Under the pieces are notes generated by a model. That model was not told the DNA's origin, did not search any database, and worked only from the letters and a program-made list of their open reading frames with translations. From contig JBBDWV010000016.1 in assembly GCA_040902655.1 (NCBI GenBank), forward strand, positions 104,756 through 168,755: DNA of 64,000 nt, given 5' to 3'. This document shows positions 38,097 to 47,740 of this stretch, in pieces (the first letter of the stretch is position 1; each line of letters begins with the position of its first letter). A program made the translations under genes and the position numbers. The DNA comes from Mycobacteriales bacterium (lineage in GTDB: Bacteria > Actinomycetota > Actinomycetes > Mycobacteriales > SCTD01).

Positions 38097-39176
38097 TCAG
38101 AGCACCACCAGGTCGTCACGGTGGACGACCTCGCGCAGGCCCAGCTCGCGGGTCGAGCGACCGAGCAGCGCCGGCAACTCGCCGGCGTCGTAGGCCACCA
38201 GCCCACGCGCGACCGCCAGCCCGTCCGGGCCGGCCAGCTCGACCGGGTCCCCGGCCGCGAACTCCCCGGTGACGCCCGTCACGCCGGCCGGCAGCAGCGA
38301 CATCCGGCGCTCGACGACCGCCCGCACCGCCCCGTCGTCCAGCAGCAGCCGGCCCCGCGGCGTCGTCGCGTGGGCCAGCCAGAGCAGCCGGCCCGGAGAC
38401 CGGGAGCCGGTCGGGGCGAAGAACGTGCCGCCGTGCCCCCGCAGCGCGTCACGCACGGCGGTGGTGGCGGCGAGCAGCACCGGCACACCGGCGCGCGTCG
38501 CCAGTCCGGCGGCGTCCACCTTGCTCGTCATGCCGCCGCGGCCGAGCCCGGCGCTGCCGGCGCCGCCCACGACGACCCCCTGCAGATCCCCGGCGCGCCG
38601 CACCTCCGGCACCAGACGGGCACCCGGCCGGCGCGGGTCGCCGTCGTAGAGCCCGTCGACGTCGGAGAGCAGGACGAGCGCGTCGGCACGGACGATGTGG
38701 GCGACCAGGGCGGCCAGCCGGTCGTTGTCGCCGAAGCGGATCTCCTCGGTCGCCACCGCGTCGTTCTCGTTGACGATCGGCACGACGCCGAGGGCGAGCA
38801 GCCGGTCCAGCGTGGTCTGCGCGTTGCGGTAGTGCGAGCGCCGGACCACGTCGTCGGCGGTCAGCAGCACCTGCGCGACGGTGCGCCCCGAGCGGGCGAA
38901 CGCGCTGGCGTAGCGCTGGATCAGCAGCATCTGTCCGACCGCGGCCGCGGCCTGCTGGGTGGCCAGGTCCCGCGGCCGGCGGGCCAGCCCCAACGGCGCC
39001 AGCCCCGCGGCGATCGCGCCCGAGGACACCAGGACCAGTTGACCCTGCCGCTCGACCAGCGCCTCGACCAGCGCGTCCAGACGCCCAGGGTCCAACCCGC
39101 CGGCGGCCGTGGTCAGTGAGGACGAGCCCACCTTGACGACCAGCCGCGGCGCTGCGGCGACCGCCTCCCGGCTCAC
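38097..39176 (-). CDS. proB: Glutamate 5-kinase ProB
   Basis: This 359-residue enzyme phosphorylates glutamate to start proline synthesis. The amino acid kinase domain (about 8-260) shows [49 protein letters not shown] and [16 protein letters not shown] domain (about 275-355) follows with [28 protein letters not shown] 39174-39176 overlaps the obgE stop. Confidence 0.97.
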   Translation of the reverse strand: MSREAVAAAPRLVVKVGSSSLTTAAGGLDPGRLDALVEALVERQGQLVLVSSGAIAAGLAPLGLARRPRDLATQQAAAAVGQMLLIQRYASAFARSGRTVAQVLLTADDVVRRSHYRNAQTTLDRLLALGVVPIVNENDAVATEEIRFGDNDRLAALVAHIVRADALVLLSDVDGLYDGDPRRPGARLVPEVRRAGDLQGVVVGGAGSAGLGRGGMTSKVDAAGLATRAGVPVLLAATTAVRDALRGHGGTFFAPTGSRSPGRLLWLAHATTPRGRLLLDDGAVRAVVERRMSLLPAGVTGVTGEFAAGDPVELAGPDGLAVARGLVAYDAGELPALLGRSTRELGLREVVHRDDLVVL

Positions 39177-40657
39177 TGTCCGGCGTCCCGTCGGGACGAC
39201 TTCTGCAGCGGCTCGAGCTCGGCCTCCAGCGCCGACCTGTCCAGGCCCATCCGCTCGGCCCGGCGCAGGTCCTTCTGCAGCCGCCGTTCGTCCGCTCCGG
39301 CGCGGCTGCGGTCCTCGAGACGGGCATCCTGCCCGCGCATCCCGGAGCTGAACTGCTCGAGCTCCGTGGGCTGCCAGTCGAAGCTGATCTCGCCGATGGT
39401 GACCTCGTCGCCGGGTGTGGCACCCGCCGCGGCGAGTGCCTTCTCCACGCCGAGCCGGGCCAGTCGGTCCGCGAGGTAGCCGATGGCCTCCTCGTTGGTG
39501 AAGTCGGTCTGCAGCACCCAGCGCTCGGGCTTGCTGCCACGCACCAGGTAGCGGCCCTCGCCCTGCGCCTCGAGGGTGAAGCCCAGGTCGTCGACCGCCT
39601 TGGGCCGCAGCACGATCCGGGTCGCCTCCTCGAGCGGCCGGGCCTCGCGGTCGGCTCGGACCACGTCGGCCATCGCGTACGCAAGCGCCGGCAGACCCTC
39701 GTGGCTGACGGCCGAGATCTCCAGGACGCGCAGGCCCCGTGCCTCGAGCTCGGGGCGGACGAGGTCGGCCAGTTCACGGGCCTCGGGCACGTCGACCTTG
39801 TTGAGCACCACCAGTCGCGGGCGCTCGGTCAGCCGGGCGACGTCGTCCTTGTAGAGCGACAGCTCGCGCTCGAGCAGGTCGAGGTCACTGAGCGGGTCGC
39901 GGTCCGGCTCCAGCGTGGCGCAGTCCAGGACGTGGACCAGCACGGCACAGCGCTCGACGTGACGCAGGAACTCGAGACCCAGGCCCTTGCCCTGTGCAGC
40001 GCCCGGAATCAGACCCGGGACGTCGGCGACGGTGAAGGTCGTGCCGGCCGCCTCGACGACGCCCAGGTTGGGCACCAGCGTCGTGAACGGGTAATCCGCG
40101 ATCTTCGGCCGGGCGGCGGACAGCGCGGCCACCAGGCTGGACTTGCCGGCGCTCGGAAAGCCCACCAGGGCCACGTCGGCGACCGTCTTGAGCTCGAGCA
40201 CGACGTCCCTGACCTCACCCGGCTCACCCAGCAGCGCGAAGCCGGGCGCCTTGCGCTTCGCGCTGGCCAGCGTCGCGTTCCCCAGACCGCCCTTGCCGCC
40301 CTTGGCGACCACGAAGCGGGCGCCCTCGCCGATCAGATCGGCCAGCTCGTTGCCGTGCTCGTCGTACACCACCGTGCCGTTCGGCACCGGAAGCTCCACG
40401 GCGGTGCCCTTGGCGCCGGTGCGCATCGAGCCCTGTCCCTGCCTGCCCGAGGTCGCCCGCTGGTGCGGGTGGTAGTGGTAGTCCAGCAGCGAGGCGATGT
40501 GGGAGCGCACGACGAGGACGACGTCGCCGCCGTTCCCCCCGTCTGCGCCGTCGGGGCCGCCGAGCGGCTTGAACTTCTCGCGCCGGACGCTGGCGCAGCC
40601 GTTTCCCCCGTCACCCGCGGCCACGTGGAGCACGGCGCGGTCGACGATGGTGGCCAC
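39173..40657 (-). CDS. obgE: GTPase ObgE/CgtA
   Basis: This 494-residue essential GTPase acts in late 50S ribosome assembly. The glycine-rich Obg fold (about 1-158) shows [20 protein letters not shown] motifs and [13 protein letters not shown]. The G domain (about 160-335) shows [24 protein letters not shown] and NKVD. An OCT domain (about 355-435) ends before a charged tail. It begins at GTG 40655-40657 with a terminator-like hairpin between it and rpmA. Confidence 0.96.
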   Translation of the reverse strand: MATIVDRAVLHVAAGDGGNGCASVRREKFKPLGGPDGADGGNGGDVVLVVRSHIASLLDYHYHPHQRATSGRQGQGSMRTGAKGTAVELPVPNGTVVYDEHGNELADLIGEGARFVVAKGGKGGLGNATLASAKRKAPGFALLGEPGEVRDVVLELKTVADVALVGFPSAGKSSLVAALSAARPKIADYPFTTLVPNLGVVEAAGTTFTVADVPGLIPGAAQGKGLGLEFLRHVERCAVLVHVLDCATLEPDRDPLSDLDLLERELSLYKDDVARLTERPRLVVLNKVDVPEARELADLVRPELEARGLRVLEISAVSHEGLPALAYAMADVVRADREARPLEEATRIVLRPKAVDDLGFTLEAQGEGRYLVRGSKPERWVLQTDFTNEEAIGYLADRLARLGVEKALAAAGATPGDEVTIGEISFDWQPTELEQFSSGMRGQDARLEDRSRAGADERRLQKDLRRAERMGLDRSALEAELEPLQKSSRRDAGQ

Positions 40658-40682
40658 GTAACTCTTCTCTCTAGGAAAGCTG

Positions 40683-40715
40683 CGAGGGCGGGTCGGGAAA
40701 GCCGGCCCGCCCTCG
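40683..40715 (-). terminator. Strong hairpin between rpmA and obgE
   Basis: CGAGGGCGGGTCGG, loop GAAAG, CCGGCCCGCCCTCG forms a 14-bp stem with one T-G pair. It probably terminates most of the ribosomal protein transcript while allowing some read-through into obgE. Confidence 0.8.
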
Positions 40716-40735
40716 TCAGTCGCTGATGGAGCTGG

Positions 40736-40990
40736 TCAGCCGGCCTGGACGATGTTGACGGTCTTGCGGCCGCGCTTGAGACCGAACGTGACGGCACCCG
40801 GTGCGAGCGCGAACAGCGTGTCGTCGCCGCCACGGCCGACGAGGTCACCGGGGTGGAAGTGTGTGCCACGCTGGCGGACGAGGATCTCGCCGGCCTTGAC
40901 GACCTGGCCGCCGAAGCGCTTCACGCCGAGATACTGCGCGTTGGAGTCGCGACCGTTACGCGAGGAACTCGCGCCCTTCTTGTGAGCCAT
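40736..40990 (-). CDS. rpmA: 50S ribosomal protein L27 (bL27)
   Basis: This 84-residue protein has the full L27 signature: [46 protein letters not shown] and a C-terminus ending VNIVQAG. Its N-terminus reaches the peptidyl transferase centre. The start is ATG 40988-40990, 11 bp after rplU, as in nearly all bacteria. Confidence 0.98.
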   Translation of the reverse strand: MAHKKGASSSRNGRDSNAQYLGVKRFGGQVVKAGEILVRQRGTHFHPGDLVGRGGDDTLFALAPGAVTFGLKRGRKTVNIVQAG

Positions 40991-41001
40991 GGCGGGTCCT
41001 C

Positions 41002-41334
41002 CTACGTCGCGGAGCCGGCAGTTGCGCCGGTCTCGATGGCGGTGACGCGCACCTGCGTCAGCTTCTGGCGGTGGCCGAGCCGGCGCCGGTAGCCGGTCTT
41101 GTTCTTGTAACGCATGATGTTGAGCTTCGGCCCCTTCGTCTGCGCGACGACCTCACCGCGAACGCTGACGTTGGCGAGCGCGGCCACGTCGGAGGTGACC
41201 GAGCCACCGTCGACGACCAGCAGCGCGGGCAGCGCCACGGCGTCGCCGGGACCGCCGGACACCTTCTCGACCTCGACGACGTCACCGACGGCGACCTTGT
41301 ACTGCTTGCCGCCGGTCTTGACGATGGCGTACAC
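41002..41334 (-). CDS. rplU: 50S ribosomal protein L21 (bL21)
   Basis: This 110-residue protein begins [24 protein letters not shown] from GTG 41332-41334 and carries [24 protein letters not shown], the rRNA-binding signature. It is first in the rplU-rpmA pair. The 253-bp upstream region holds a 68-bp hairpin repeat and no other gene. Confidence 0.98.
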   Translation of the reverse strand: MYAIVKTGGKQYKVAVGDVVEVEKVSGGPGDAVALPALLVVDGGSVTSDVAALANVSVRGEVVAQTKGPKLNIMRYKNKTGYRRRLGHRQKLTQVRVTAIETGATAGSAT

Positions 41335-41456
41335 GAGGGGCTCCTAGCTGGATTCGCACGGGGGCCGCGCCCGGGGCGCGGCGAAAGGGCGCGTCGAGGA
41401 CGCGACTGCAGCAGCCTACCGGACCGCCGCACCGGCCGTCGAACCTCGCCGACGTG

Positions 41457-41524
41457 CATGATCAACGCCGGACTTACGCCGTTTTCCAGGCCGCGAAACC
41501 AGCGTGAACCCGGCGTTGATCATG
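41457..41524. repeat. 68-bp palindromic element between rne and rplU
   Basis: CATGATCAACGCCGG and CCGGCGTTGATCATG are perfect 15-bp inverted repeats around a 38-bp centre. The element lies alone in the rne-rplU gap. It is unlike the 70-bp family at 47605, and no second copy was noticed in this window. It could be a terminator of rne or a dispersed extragenic palindrome. Confidence 0.7.
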
Positions 41525-41587
41525 AAGCTGTCGACGGTCCGGCCGGGTACGACGGCCCGGCCGGTAGGCCGCCGGCCGGCCGGCGGG

Positions 41588-44500
41588 TCAGCCGGTGGGG
41601 GGCCCGGCCGGTCGGCTGGTCGCGCGGCGGCGGCGGCGCGGAGCCGGTTCCGCCACGGGGGCGGCCGCCACCTCGTCGGCGCCCGCAGGCGCCTGATCGA
41701 CCGACAGGTCCTCCGCGTCGGGGATCGGCTGGTCGGCCACGGCCGGCGCGACGGCCGGCACTGCCTCGGGTGGTTCGGGCAGCCCAGCCGGCTCGGGCAG
41801 TCCGACCGGCCCGGCTTGCTCGGACGGCCCGGCTTCCGCTGTCCCGCGCACGGCCGCCTCGACCAGCAGCTCGGCCATCTCGTCGTTCGGTGCGACGGTC
41901 GCCGCGCCGGCGCCGCGGCCGCCGCGCCGGCGCCGACGCGGGGTGCTCTCCGCCTCCTCGCCCTGGACGTCAGCAGCATCGGCTTCGGCGGCATCGGCGG
42001 CGGCGGCATCGGGAGCGGCGGCCGGGACGGCCTCCGCCGAGAGGGCCGACCGCGGCTTCGGGGCGTCAGCCGGGATCGGCTTGCGCTTGGGAGCCCGGTC
42101 GCGCCGGCCCTCCTCGCCTCCCCCGCCGTCGCCGCGCCGCTCGTCCACCGGCTCGGGATGCACGTGCATCCCCCGCCCGTTGCAGGACTCACACGGCTCG
42201 CTGAAGGACTCGAGCAGCCCCTGCCCGACGCGCTTGCGCGTCATCTGCACCAGCCCCAGCGAGGTCACCTCCGCGACCTGGTGCTTGGTCCGGTCGCGGC
42301 CGAGGCACTCGACGAGGCGGCGTACGACCAAATCGCGGTTGCTCTCCAGCACCATGTCGATGAAGTCGACGACGATGATCCCGCCGACATCGCGCAGCCG
42401 GAGCTGGCGGGCGATCTCCTCGGCGGCCTCGAGGTTGTTGCGGGTGACCGTCTCCTCGAGGTTGCCGCCCTTGCCGACGAACTTGCCGGTGTTGACGTCG
42501 ATGACGACCATCGCCTCCGTCCGGTCGATGACCAGGGAGCCGCCGGACGGCAGGTAGACCTTGCGGTCCAGCGCCTTGAGCAGCTGCTCGTCGATCCGGT
42601 GCTCGGCGAAGACGTCCTTCTCGGAGGTGTGCCGACTCAATCGCGGCGCGAGGTCGGGCGCGACGAACTCGACGTAGTCGCGGATGGTGTCCCACTCGCT
42701 GTCGCCCTGCACGACGAGCCGGGTGAAGTCCTCGTTGAACACGTCGCGCACGACGCGGATCACCAGGTCCGGCTCCGCGTGCAGCAGCACCGGGGCGCCG
42801 CCCTTGGCCGCCTTGGTCTGGAGAACCTCCCACTGCGCCTGCAGGCGGCGCACGTCGCCGGCGATCTCCTCCTCCGAGGCGCCCTCGGCGGCGGTGCGGA
42901 TGATGACCCCCGCGTCGTCCGGCACGACCTTCTTGAGGATCTTCTTCAGGCGCTCACGCTCGACCTCGGGCAGCTTGCGGCTGATGCCGGTCATCGTGCC
43001 CTCGGGCACGTAGACGAGGTACCGGCCCGGCAGGCTGACCTGGCCGGTGAGGCGCGCGCCCTTGTGGCCGATCGGGTCCTTGCTGACCTGGACCAGGACC
43101 TCCTGGCCGGACTTCAGGACCGTCTCGATGCTGCGGTTCCTGCCGCCGGCGGCGGCGTTGTAGTTGACCTCACCGGCGTACAGCACGGCGTTGCGGCTCT
43201 TGCCGATGTCGACGAACGCTGCCTCCATGCTCGGCAGCACGTTCTGCACCCGGCCGAGGTAGACGTTCCCGGCATAGGACTGCGCGCTCGCCCGGGTGAC
43301 GTAGTGCTCGACGAGCACGCCGTCCTCGAGCACGGCGATCTGCGTACGGTCGCCCTTCTGGCGCACCACCATCGCGCGGTCGACCGCCTCGCGGCGGGCG
43401 AGGAACTCGGCCTCGGACAGGATCGGCTGGCGCTTGCGGCCGGAGTCCCGGCCCTCCTGCCGGCGTACGCGCTTGGCGGCCATCCGGGTGGAGCCGGTGA
43501 TGCCCCGGACGCCGTCCTCGTCGGCGCTGGTGGCACCGGAGCGGCTGCGCGTACGGGGCTCGCGGACCGCGGTCCCGGTGTCGTCGGAGGCATCGTCGCC
43601 GCCGGTCCCGCCGCCGCTGCGGCGGCGGCGGCGTCGACGGCGGGTACCGGCGGGTGCGTCGCCGTCCTCGTCCTCGGTGTCGGCGGCCTCGATGTCGGCG
43701 GTCTCGGTGGTCTCGGTGGGGACCGGTTCGGTCGGCACCTCGTCGTCCTCGCCGGACGCGCCGGCGTCGTCCTCGGGGCGGCGCGGCCCACGACCCCGCC
43801 GGCCCCGGCGCCGACGGCGCGGGCGGTCCGGGTCGTCGTCGTCGCCGGTCTCGGTGCGCTCGTCGGTCTCCGCTACCGGGGCGTCGACCGTGGTGGGCTC
43901 GAGCAGTTGCGGGAGCAGGACCTCGGGCGAGACGGCACCGGACGTGCCGGCGCGGCGGCGTCGGCGGGGGGCGGGAGCACCCTCATCGGCGGCCGGGGCG
44001 TCCGCGGCCGTCCCGGCGGGCGCGGCGTCCGGCTCCAGTTCCGGTTCCGCGATCGGCTCCGGGGATTGGAAGGTGACCGAGGCGGCGCGGCGGGTCCGGG
44101 TGCGCTTCACGGCGGGGGCCGCGGCGTCGTCGGCGGAGGGCTCCGGAGCACCGCCGGCGGAGGTCTCCATCGCGGGCGTGCCCACGTCGTCGGCAGCGGC
44201 CGCCTGCACGACCGGGTCGTCCTCGGCTGCACGGACGACCGGTGGACCGGCCTCGAGCAGCGCTGCCTGCGCCGCCAGCTCGTCCTCCGTGAGCGCGACG
44301 TCGTCCGCAGCCGGATCGGCGGTGCCGGCCGGCGGCGTCGGGACCGCGCCCTCGTCGACCTTCTTGGCGGCGCGTTTGCGGGGGGCGGCAGCCTTCCTCG
44401 CCGGGGCCTTGCGGGCTGCCTTCTTCGTCGGGGCCGGCTCCTCTCCCGCGGCCACGGCGTCACCGGCAGCCGGCGCGCCGGCGCCCTCCGCCAGGACCTC

Positions 44501-44668
44501 GGCGGTCGCGGCGGTCGGTTCGGTGGCCTCGCTGCCGGTAGGTGCGGCAGTGGCCTTGGTGGCGCGGCGGCGGCGCGGTGCCTTGACCGGCTCCGGCGTC
44601 TCGTCGTTCGTGCGGGGACTGCTGTCGGTGGGCTCGTCGAGCACCGGATCTCCGTGTCCGGTCGGCAC
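41588..44668 (-). CDS. rne: Ribonuclease E/G family endoribonuclease
   Basis: This 1026-residue RNase processes mRNA, rRNA and tRNA. The N-terminal 430 residues are disordered, with long Ala/Pro/Glu tracts and Arg-rich blocks ([12 protein letters not shown]), then comes the catalytic core (about 440-860). That core has an S1-type domain (AGNVYLGRVQNVLPSMEAAFVDIG), RNase H-like and 5' sensor parts, the DNase I-like catalytic site MVVIDVNTGKFVGKGG and DFIDM, and the Zn-link CESCNGRG. A second acidic/Arg-rich arm closes it. The long arms flanking the core are typical of actinobacterial RNase E and likely bind RNA and partner enzymes. It starts at GTG 44668. Confidence 0.95.
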   Translation of the reverse strand: MPTGHGDPVLDEPTDSSPRTNDETPEPVKAPRRRRATKATAAPTGSEATEPTAATAEVLAEGAGAPAAGDAVAAGEEPAPTKKAARKAPARKAAAPRKRAAKKVDEGAVPTPPAGTADPAADDVALTEDELAAQAALLEAGPPVVRAAEDDPVVQAAAADDVGTPAMETSAGGAPEPSADDAAAPAVKRTRTRRAASVTFQSPEPIAEPELEPDAAPAGTAADAPAADEGAPAPRRRRRAGTSGAVSPEVLLPQLLEPTTVDAPVAETDERTETGDDDDPDRPRRRRRGRRGRGPRRPEDDAGASGEDDEVPTEPVPTETTETADIEAADTEDEDGDAPAGTRRRRRRRRSGGGTGGDDASDDTGTAVREPRTRSRSGATSADEDGVRGITGSTRMAAKRVRRQEGRDSGRKRQPILSEAEFLARREAVDRAMVVRQKGDRTQIAVLEDGVLVEHYVTRASAQSYAGNVYLGRVQNVLPSMEAAFVDIGKSRNAVLYAGEVNYNAAAGGRNRSIETVLKSGQEVLVQVSKDPIGHKGARLTGQVSLPGRYLVYVPEGTMTGISRKLPEVERERLKKILKKVVPDDAGVIIRTAAEGASEEEIAGDVRRLQAQWEVLQTKAAKGGAPVLLHAEPDLVIRVVRDVFNEDFTRLVVQGDSEWDTIRDYVEFVAPDLAPRLSRHTSEKDVFAEHRIDEQLLKALDRKVYLPSGGSLVIDRTEAMVVIDVNTGKFVGKGGNLEETVTRNNLEAAEEIARQLRLRDVGGIIVVDFIDMVLESNRDLVVRRLVECLGRDRTKHQVAEVTSLGLVQMTRKRVGQGLLESFSEPCESCNGRGMHVHPEPVDERRGDGGGGEEGRRDRAPKRKPIPADAPKPRSALSAEAVPAAAPDAAAADAAEADAADVQGEEAESTPRRRRRGGRGAGAATVAPNDEMAELLVEAAVRGTAEAGPSEQAGPVGLPEPAGLPEPPEAVPAVAPAVADQPIPDAEDLSVDQAPAGADEVAAAPVAEPAPRRRRRATSRPAGPPTG

Positions 44669-44754
44669 GTGACGCGGTCGCGCCGACCCGGGAAGGGGTC
44701 GTACCGGAGCCGGCCCGAGTGGCCGACGCCGGAGAAGTCTGGGTTGCGGCCCGT

Positions 44755-45546
44755 CTAGGACGGAGCGCCGGCGGCGGTCTGCTCGAGATCTGCGACTGTT
44801 CGCGTTGCCCCTTCGGCCGTCAGCCGGTCGGGTGCGAGCGGATCGCCGACCCCGCCGGGCTCGGAGAGCGGCCCCTGCGCGTACCGGGTGGCCTCGGGGG
44901 GCACCGGCGGTACGAGGTCGGCCGCGGACCGGAGTCCGGAGAGAACGTCGTCGGGTCGAACAGCAGGCGTCACGTGCCGTACGACCACGGAAAGTGTCGC
45001 ACAGTCCTGATCACCTGCCGCGGACATGCTGACAACAGCGGCCCGCGCGTCGAGCTCGCGCAGCCCGGCCTTCATCAGCCGCTGGACCGGGACGGCGTCC
45101 GTGGACAGGAAGGCGGCGACCGCCTGACGGGCCGTCTCGAGCGGCACGCCAGGCAGCCGGATCGACCACTGCGACGCCTCGATCCGGTCCGGCAGGCTGC
45201 TGCCTGCGGGCGCTTCCACCACCTCGGTGATGTCGATGCCGGCGGGCAGGCTCTCGTCCAGCGCCGACTTCAGCCGTACGAGGTCGACCCGCTCGGCGAC
45301 GCTGATCTCGACGTACTCCGCCTCGCTCGCCACCCCGGTGGGCGCCGCGCCGACCCAGCTGATCTTGGGGTGCGGCGAGAACCCGGCGGAGTAGGCCATC
45401 GGCACCTGCGCGCGCCGCAGCGCCCGCTCGAAGGCGCGGGCGATGTCGCGGTGGCTGGTGAAGCGCAGCCGGCCGCGCTTGGTGTAGCGCAGGCGCAGCT
45501 TCTGGACCGGCGGCGGCGGGGGCGGCCCGGTCGGCTGCTTGGCCAC
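44755..45546 (-). CDS. TIGR03936/DUF2344 family protein
   Basis: This 263-residue protein matches the family that always accompanies the radical SAM protein upstream. It shows LRLRYTKRGRLRFTSHRDIARAFERALRRAQVPMAYSAGFSPHPKISWVGAAPTGVASEAEYVEI near its N-terminus (residues 16-82 in pieces). Its role is unknown; in other genomes it is fused to or encoded beside the radical SAM partner, so they likely form one enzyme. It lies between that gene and rne. Confidence 0.92.
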   Translation of the reverse strand: MAKQPTGPPPPPPVQKLRLRYTKRGRLRFTSHRDIARAFERALRRAQVPMAYSAGFSPHPKISWVGAAPTGVASEAEYVEISVAERVDLVRLKSALDESLPAGIDITEVVEAPAGSSLPDRIEASQWSIRLPGVPLETARQAVAAFLSTDAVPVQRLMKAGLRELDARAAVVSMSAAGDQDCATLSVVVRHVTPAVRPDDVLSGLRSAADLVPPVPPEATRYAQGPLSEPGGVGDPLAPDRLTAEGATRTVADLEQTAAGAPS

Positions 45547-45623
45547 CTACCGCACCCCAGCTCGCTCCGGAGGCATCCGGCGCACCGGCTCGTGCCGGAC
45601 GGGGCACCGGCCGCATCCTTTGC

Positions 45624-47549
45624 TCATAGGGCGCTCAACGGGTTCTGCACGACAGTGAGCGGCAGCAGCGTCTTGCCGGTCGGGCCGATCTGGATGTCGG
45701 TGCCCATCTGCGGGCAGACGCCGCAGTCGAAGCAGGGGATCCAGCGGCAGTCGTCGAGGTCCTGCTCGGCCAGTGCGTCCTGCCAGTCGCTCCACAGCCA
45801 CTCCTTGTCCAGCCCGGAGTCAAGGTGGTCCCAGGGCAGGACCTCGCTCTCCTCGCGCTCGCGGGTGGTGTACCAGCCGACGTCGACGCCCTGCTTGCGC
45901 GCCGCCGCCATCCAGCGGTCGTAGGAGAAGTGCTCGCTCCAGCCGTCGAACTTCCCGCCGTCGCGCCACACCTGCTCGATCACGGCACCGATGCGTCGGT
46001 CACCTCTGCTGAGCAGGCCTTCGACGATGCCGGGCTTGCCGTCGTGATAGCGGTAGCCGATCGCCTTGGCGGTGCTCTTGTCGCTCGAGATGGCGTTGCG
46101 CAGCAGCTTCAGGCGGCGGTCAGTCGTCTCGTGGTCGAGCTGGCCGGCCCACTGGAAAGGCGTGTGCGGCTTGGGCACGAAGCCCCCGATGGAGACGGTG
46201 CAGCGCACGTCCCGCGTGCCGGTGACCTGCCGGCCGGCGCGGATGACTTCCCTTGCCATCTCGGCGATCTCGAGGACGTCCTCGTCGGTCTCCGTCGGCA
46301 GGCCGACCATGAAGTAGAGCTTGACCTGCCGCCAGCCCGCGCCGTACGCCGTGGTGACGGTGTCGATGAGGTCCTGCTTGCTGACCATCTTGTTGATGAC
46401 CGCGCGCAGCCGCTCCGAGCCGCCCTCGGGCGCGAAGGTGAGGCCGGACCTTCTTCCGTTCCTGCTGAGCTCCTGGGCGAGATCGATGTTGAACGCGTCG
46501 ACGCGGGTGCTCGGCAGGGACAGGCTGGTCTGGGTGCCCTCGTAGCGGTCTGCCAGCCCCTTGGCGACCTCGCCGATCTCGGAGTGGTCGGCGCTGGACA
46601 GCGAGAGCAGGCCGACCTCCTCGTAGCCGGTCGCCTTGAGGCCGGTCTTCACCATCTCGCCGATGCCGGTGATCGAGCGCTCGCGCACGGGTCGGGTGAT
46701 CATGCCTGCCTGGCAGAACCGGCAGCCGCGGGTGCAGCCGCGGAAGATCTCGACGCTCATCCGCTCGTGCACCGTCTCGGCCAGCGGCACCAGCGGCGAC
46801 TTGGGATAGGGCCACTCGTCGAGGTCCATGACGGTGCGCTTGTGCACGCGGAACGGCACGTCCGGGCGGTTCGGGACGACGCGGGCGATGCGGCCGTCGG
46901 GCAGATAGTCGACGTCGTAGAAGCGCGGGACATAGACGCCGCCGGCGCGGGCCAGCCGGAGCAGCGTCTCCTCGCGGTCGGCGCCGTCGTGCTTGGCCTG
47001 CCGGATCACCGCGCTCATCTCGAGGACGGCCTGCTCGCCGTCGCCCAGGACCGCAGCGTCGAGGAAGTCCGCGATCGGCTCGGGGTTGAAGGCTGCGTGG
47101 CCGCCCGCAAGCACGATCGGGTGGGTCTCGTCGCGGTCCTTCGCGTGCAGCGGGATGCCGGCGAGGTCGAGCGCCTCGATCATGTTCGTGTAACCGAGCT
47201 CGGTGGAGAAGCTCACGCCGAGGACGTCGAAGTCGCGGACCGGGCGGTGCGCGTCGACGGTGAACTGCGGGACGCCCGCCTCGCGCATCTTCGCCGCCAG
47301 ATCGGGCCACACGCTGTAGGTCCGCTCGGCCAGGGTGCCCGGCTGCTCGTTGAGCACCTCGTACAGGATCATGACGCCCTGGTTGGGCAGGCCGACCTCG
47401 TAGGCGTCGGGGTACATCAGCGCCCAGCGGACGTCGCAGCTGTCCCAGTCCTTGACGGTGCTGTTGAGCTCGCCGCCGACGTACTGGATCGGCTTGCTCA
47501 CGCTGGGCAGCAGCGGCTCGAGGCGGGGGAACAGGCTCTCGACGGGCAT
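45624..47549 (-). CDS. TIGR03960 family B12-binding radical SAM protein
   Basis: This 641-residue protein has an N-terminal cobalamin-binding-like part (about 20-210: LGVSFSTELGYTNMIEALDLAGIPL, VLAGGHAAFNPEP) and a radical SAM domain (about 240-480). The cluster-binding motif is GCTRGCRFCQAG (CxxxCxxC), with SLPSTRVDAF and FAPEGGSERLR as SAM-site parts. The C-terminal part has two further Cys (IPCFDCGVCPQ) that could hold a second cluster. The substrate is unknown. It starts at ATG 47547-47549 and pairs with the DUF2344 gene downstream. Confidence 0.93.
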   Translation of the reverse strand: MPVESLFPRLEPLLPSVSKPIQYVGGELNSTVKDWDSCDVRWALMYPDAYEVGLPNQGVMILYEVLNEQPGTLAERTYSVWPDLAAKMREAGVPQFTVDAHRPVRDFDVLGVSFSTELGYTNMIEALDLAGIPLHAKDRDETHPIVLAGGHAAFNPEPIADFLDAAVLGDGEQAVLEMSAVIRQAKHDGADREETLLRLARAGGVYVPRFYDVDYLPDGRIARVVPNRPDVPFRVHKRTVMDLDEWPYPKSPLVPLAETVHERMSVEIFRGCTRGCRFCQAGMITRPVRERSITGIGEMVKTGLKATGYEEVGLLSLSSADHSEIGEVAKGLADRYEGTQTSLSLPSTRVDAFNIDLAQELSRNGRRSGLTFAPEGGSERLRAVINKMVSKQDLIDTVTTAYGAGWRQVKLYFMVGLPTETDEDVLEIAEMAREVIRAGRQVTGTRDVRCTVSIGGFVPKPHTPFQWAGQLDHETTDRRLKLLRNAISSDKSTAKAIGYRYHDGKPGIVEGLLSRGDRRIGAVIEQVWRDGGKFDGWSEHFSYDRWMAAARKQGVDVGWYTTREREESEVLPWDHLDSGLDKEWLWSDWQDALAEQDLDDCRWIPCFDCGVCPQMGTDIQIGPTGKTLLPLTVVQNPLSAL

Positions 47550-47604
47550 GTGACCAGGCTACGTGCGACTGTCGAGGGTCGCTGATCTCTCTCCGATGCC
47601 CGGT

Positions 47605-47674
47605 GATCTTCTGCCGTCTGGATCGGCAGCAGACGCGCCGGCGGGTCCGCTGCGGATCCAGCTGCCAGAAGATC
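47605..47674. repeat. 70-bp palindromic repeat, copy 1
   Basis: This begins GATCTTCTGCCGTCTGGATC and ends CCAGAAGATC, folding into arms of about 26 bp with four mismatches and an 18-bp GC-rich centre. It differs from copy 2 (48741) at 4 of 70 positions and from copy 3 (55136) at 11. It lies in the divergent gap between the radical SAM gene and the AbiEi/DUF559 gene. Confidence 0.9.
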
Positions 47675-47740
47675 CACTCCTGTCCACAGTCCGGGCCGAC
47701 GGGCTGGTATGCGAGGCAGTCGCCCGCTGAGGTGCCGGTC

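Noticed and set aside
41504..44758. Plus-strand open frame of 1084 codons
   Set aside because: It is antisense to rne, with no ribosome binding site or recognisable domain.
45825..47585. Plus-strand open frame of 586 codons
   Set aside because: It mirrors the radical SAM gene and carries no family signature.
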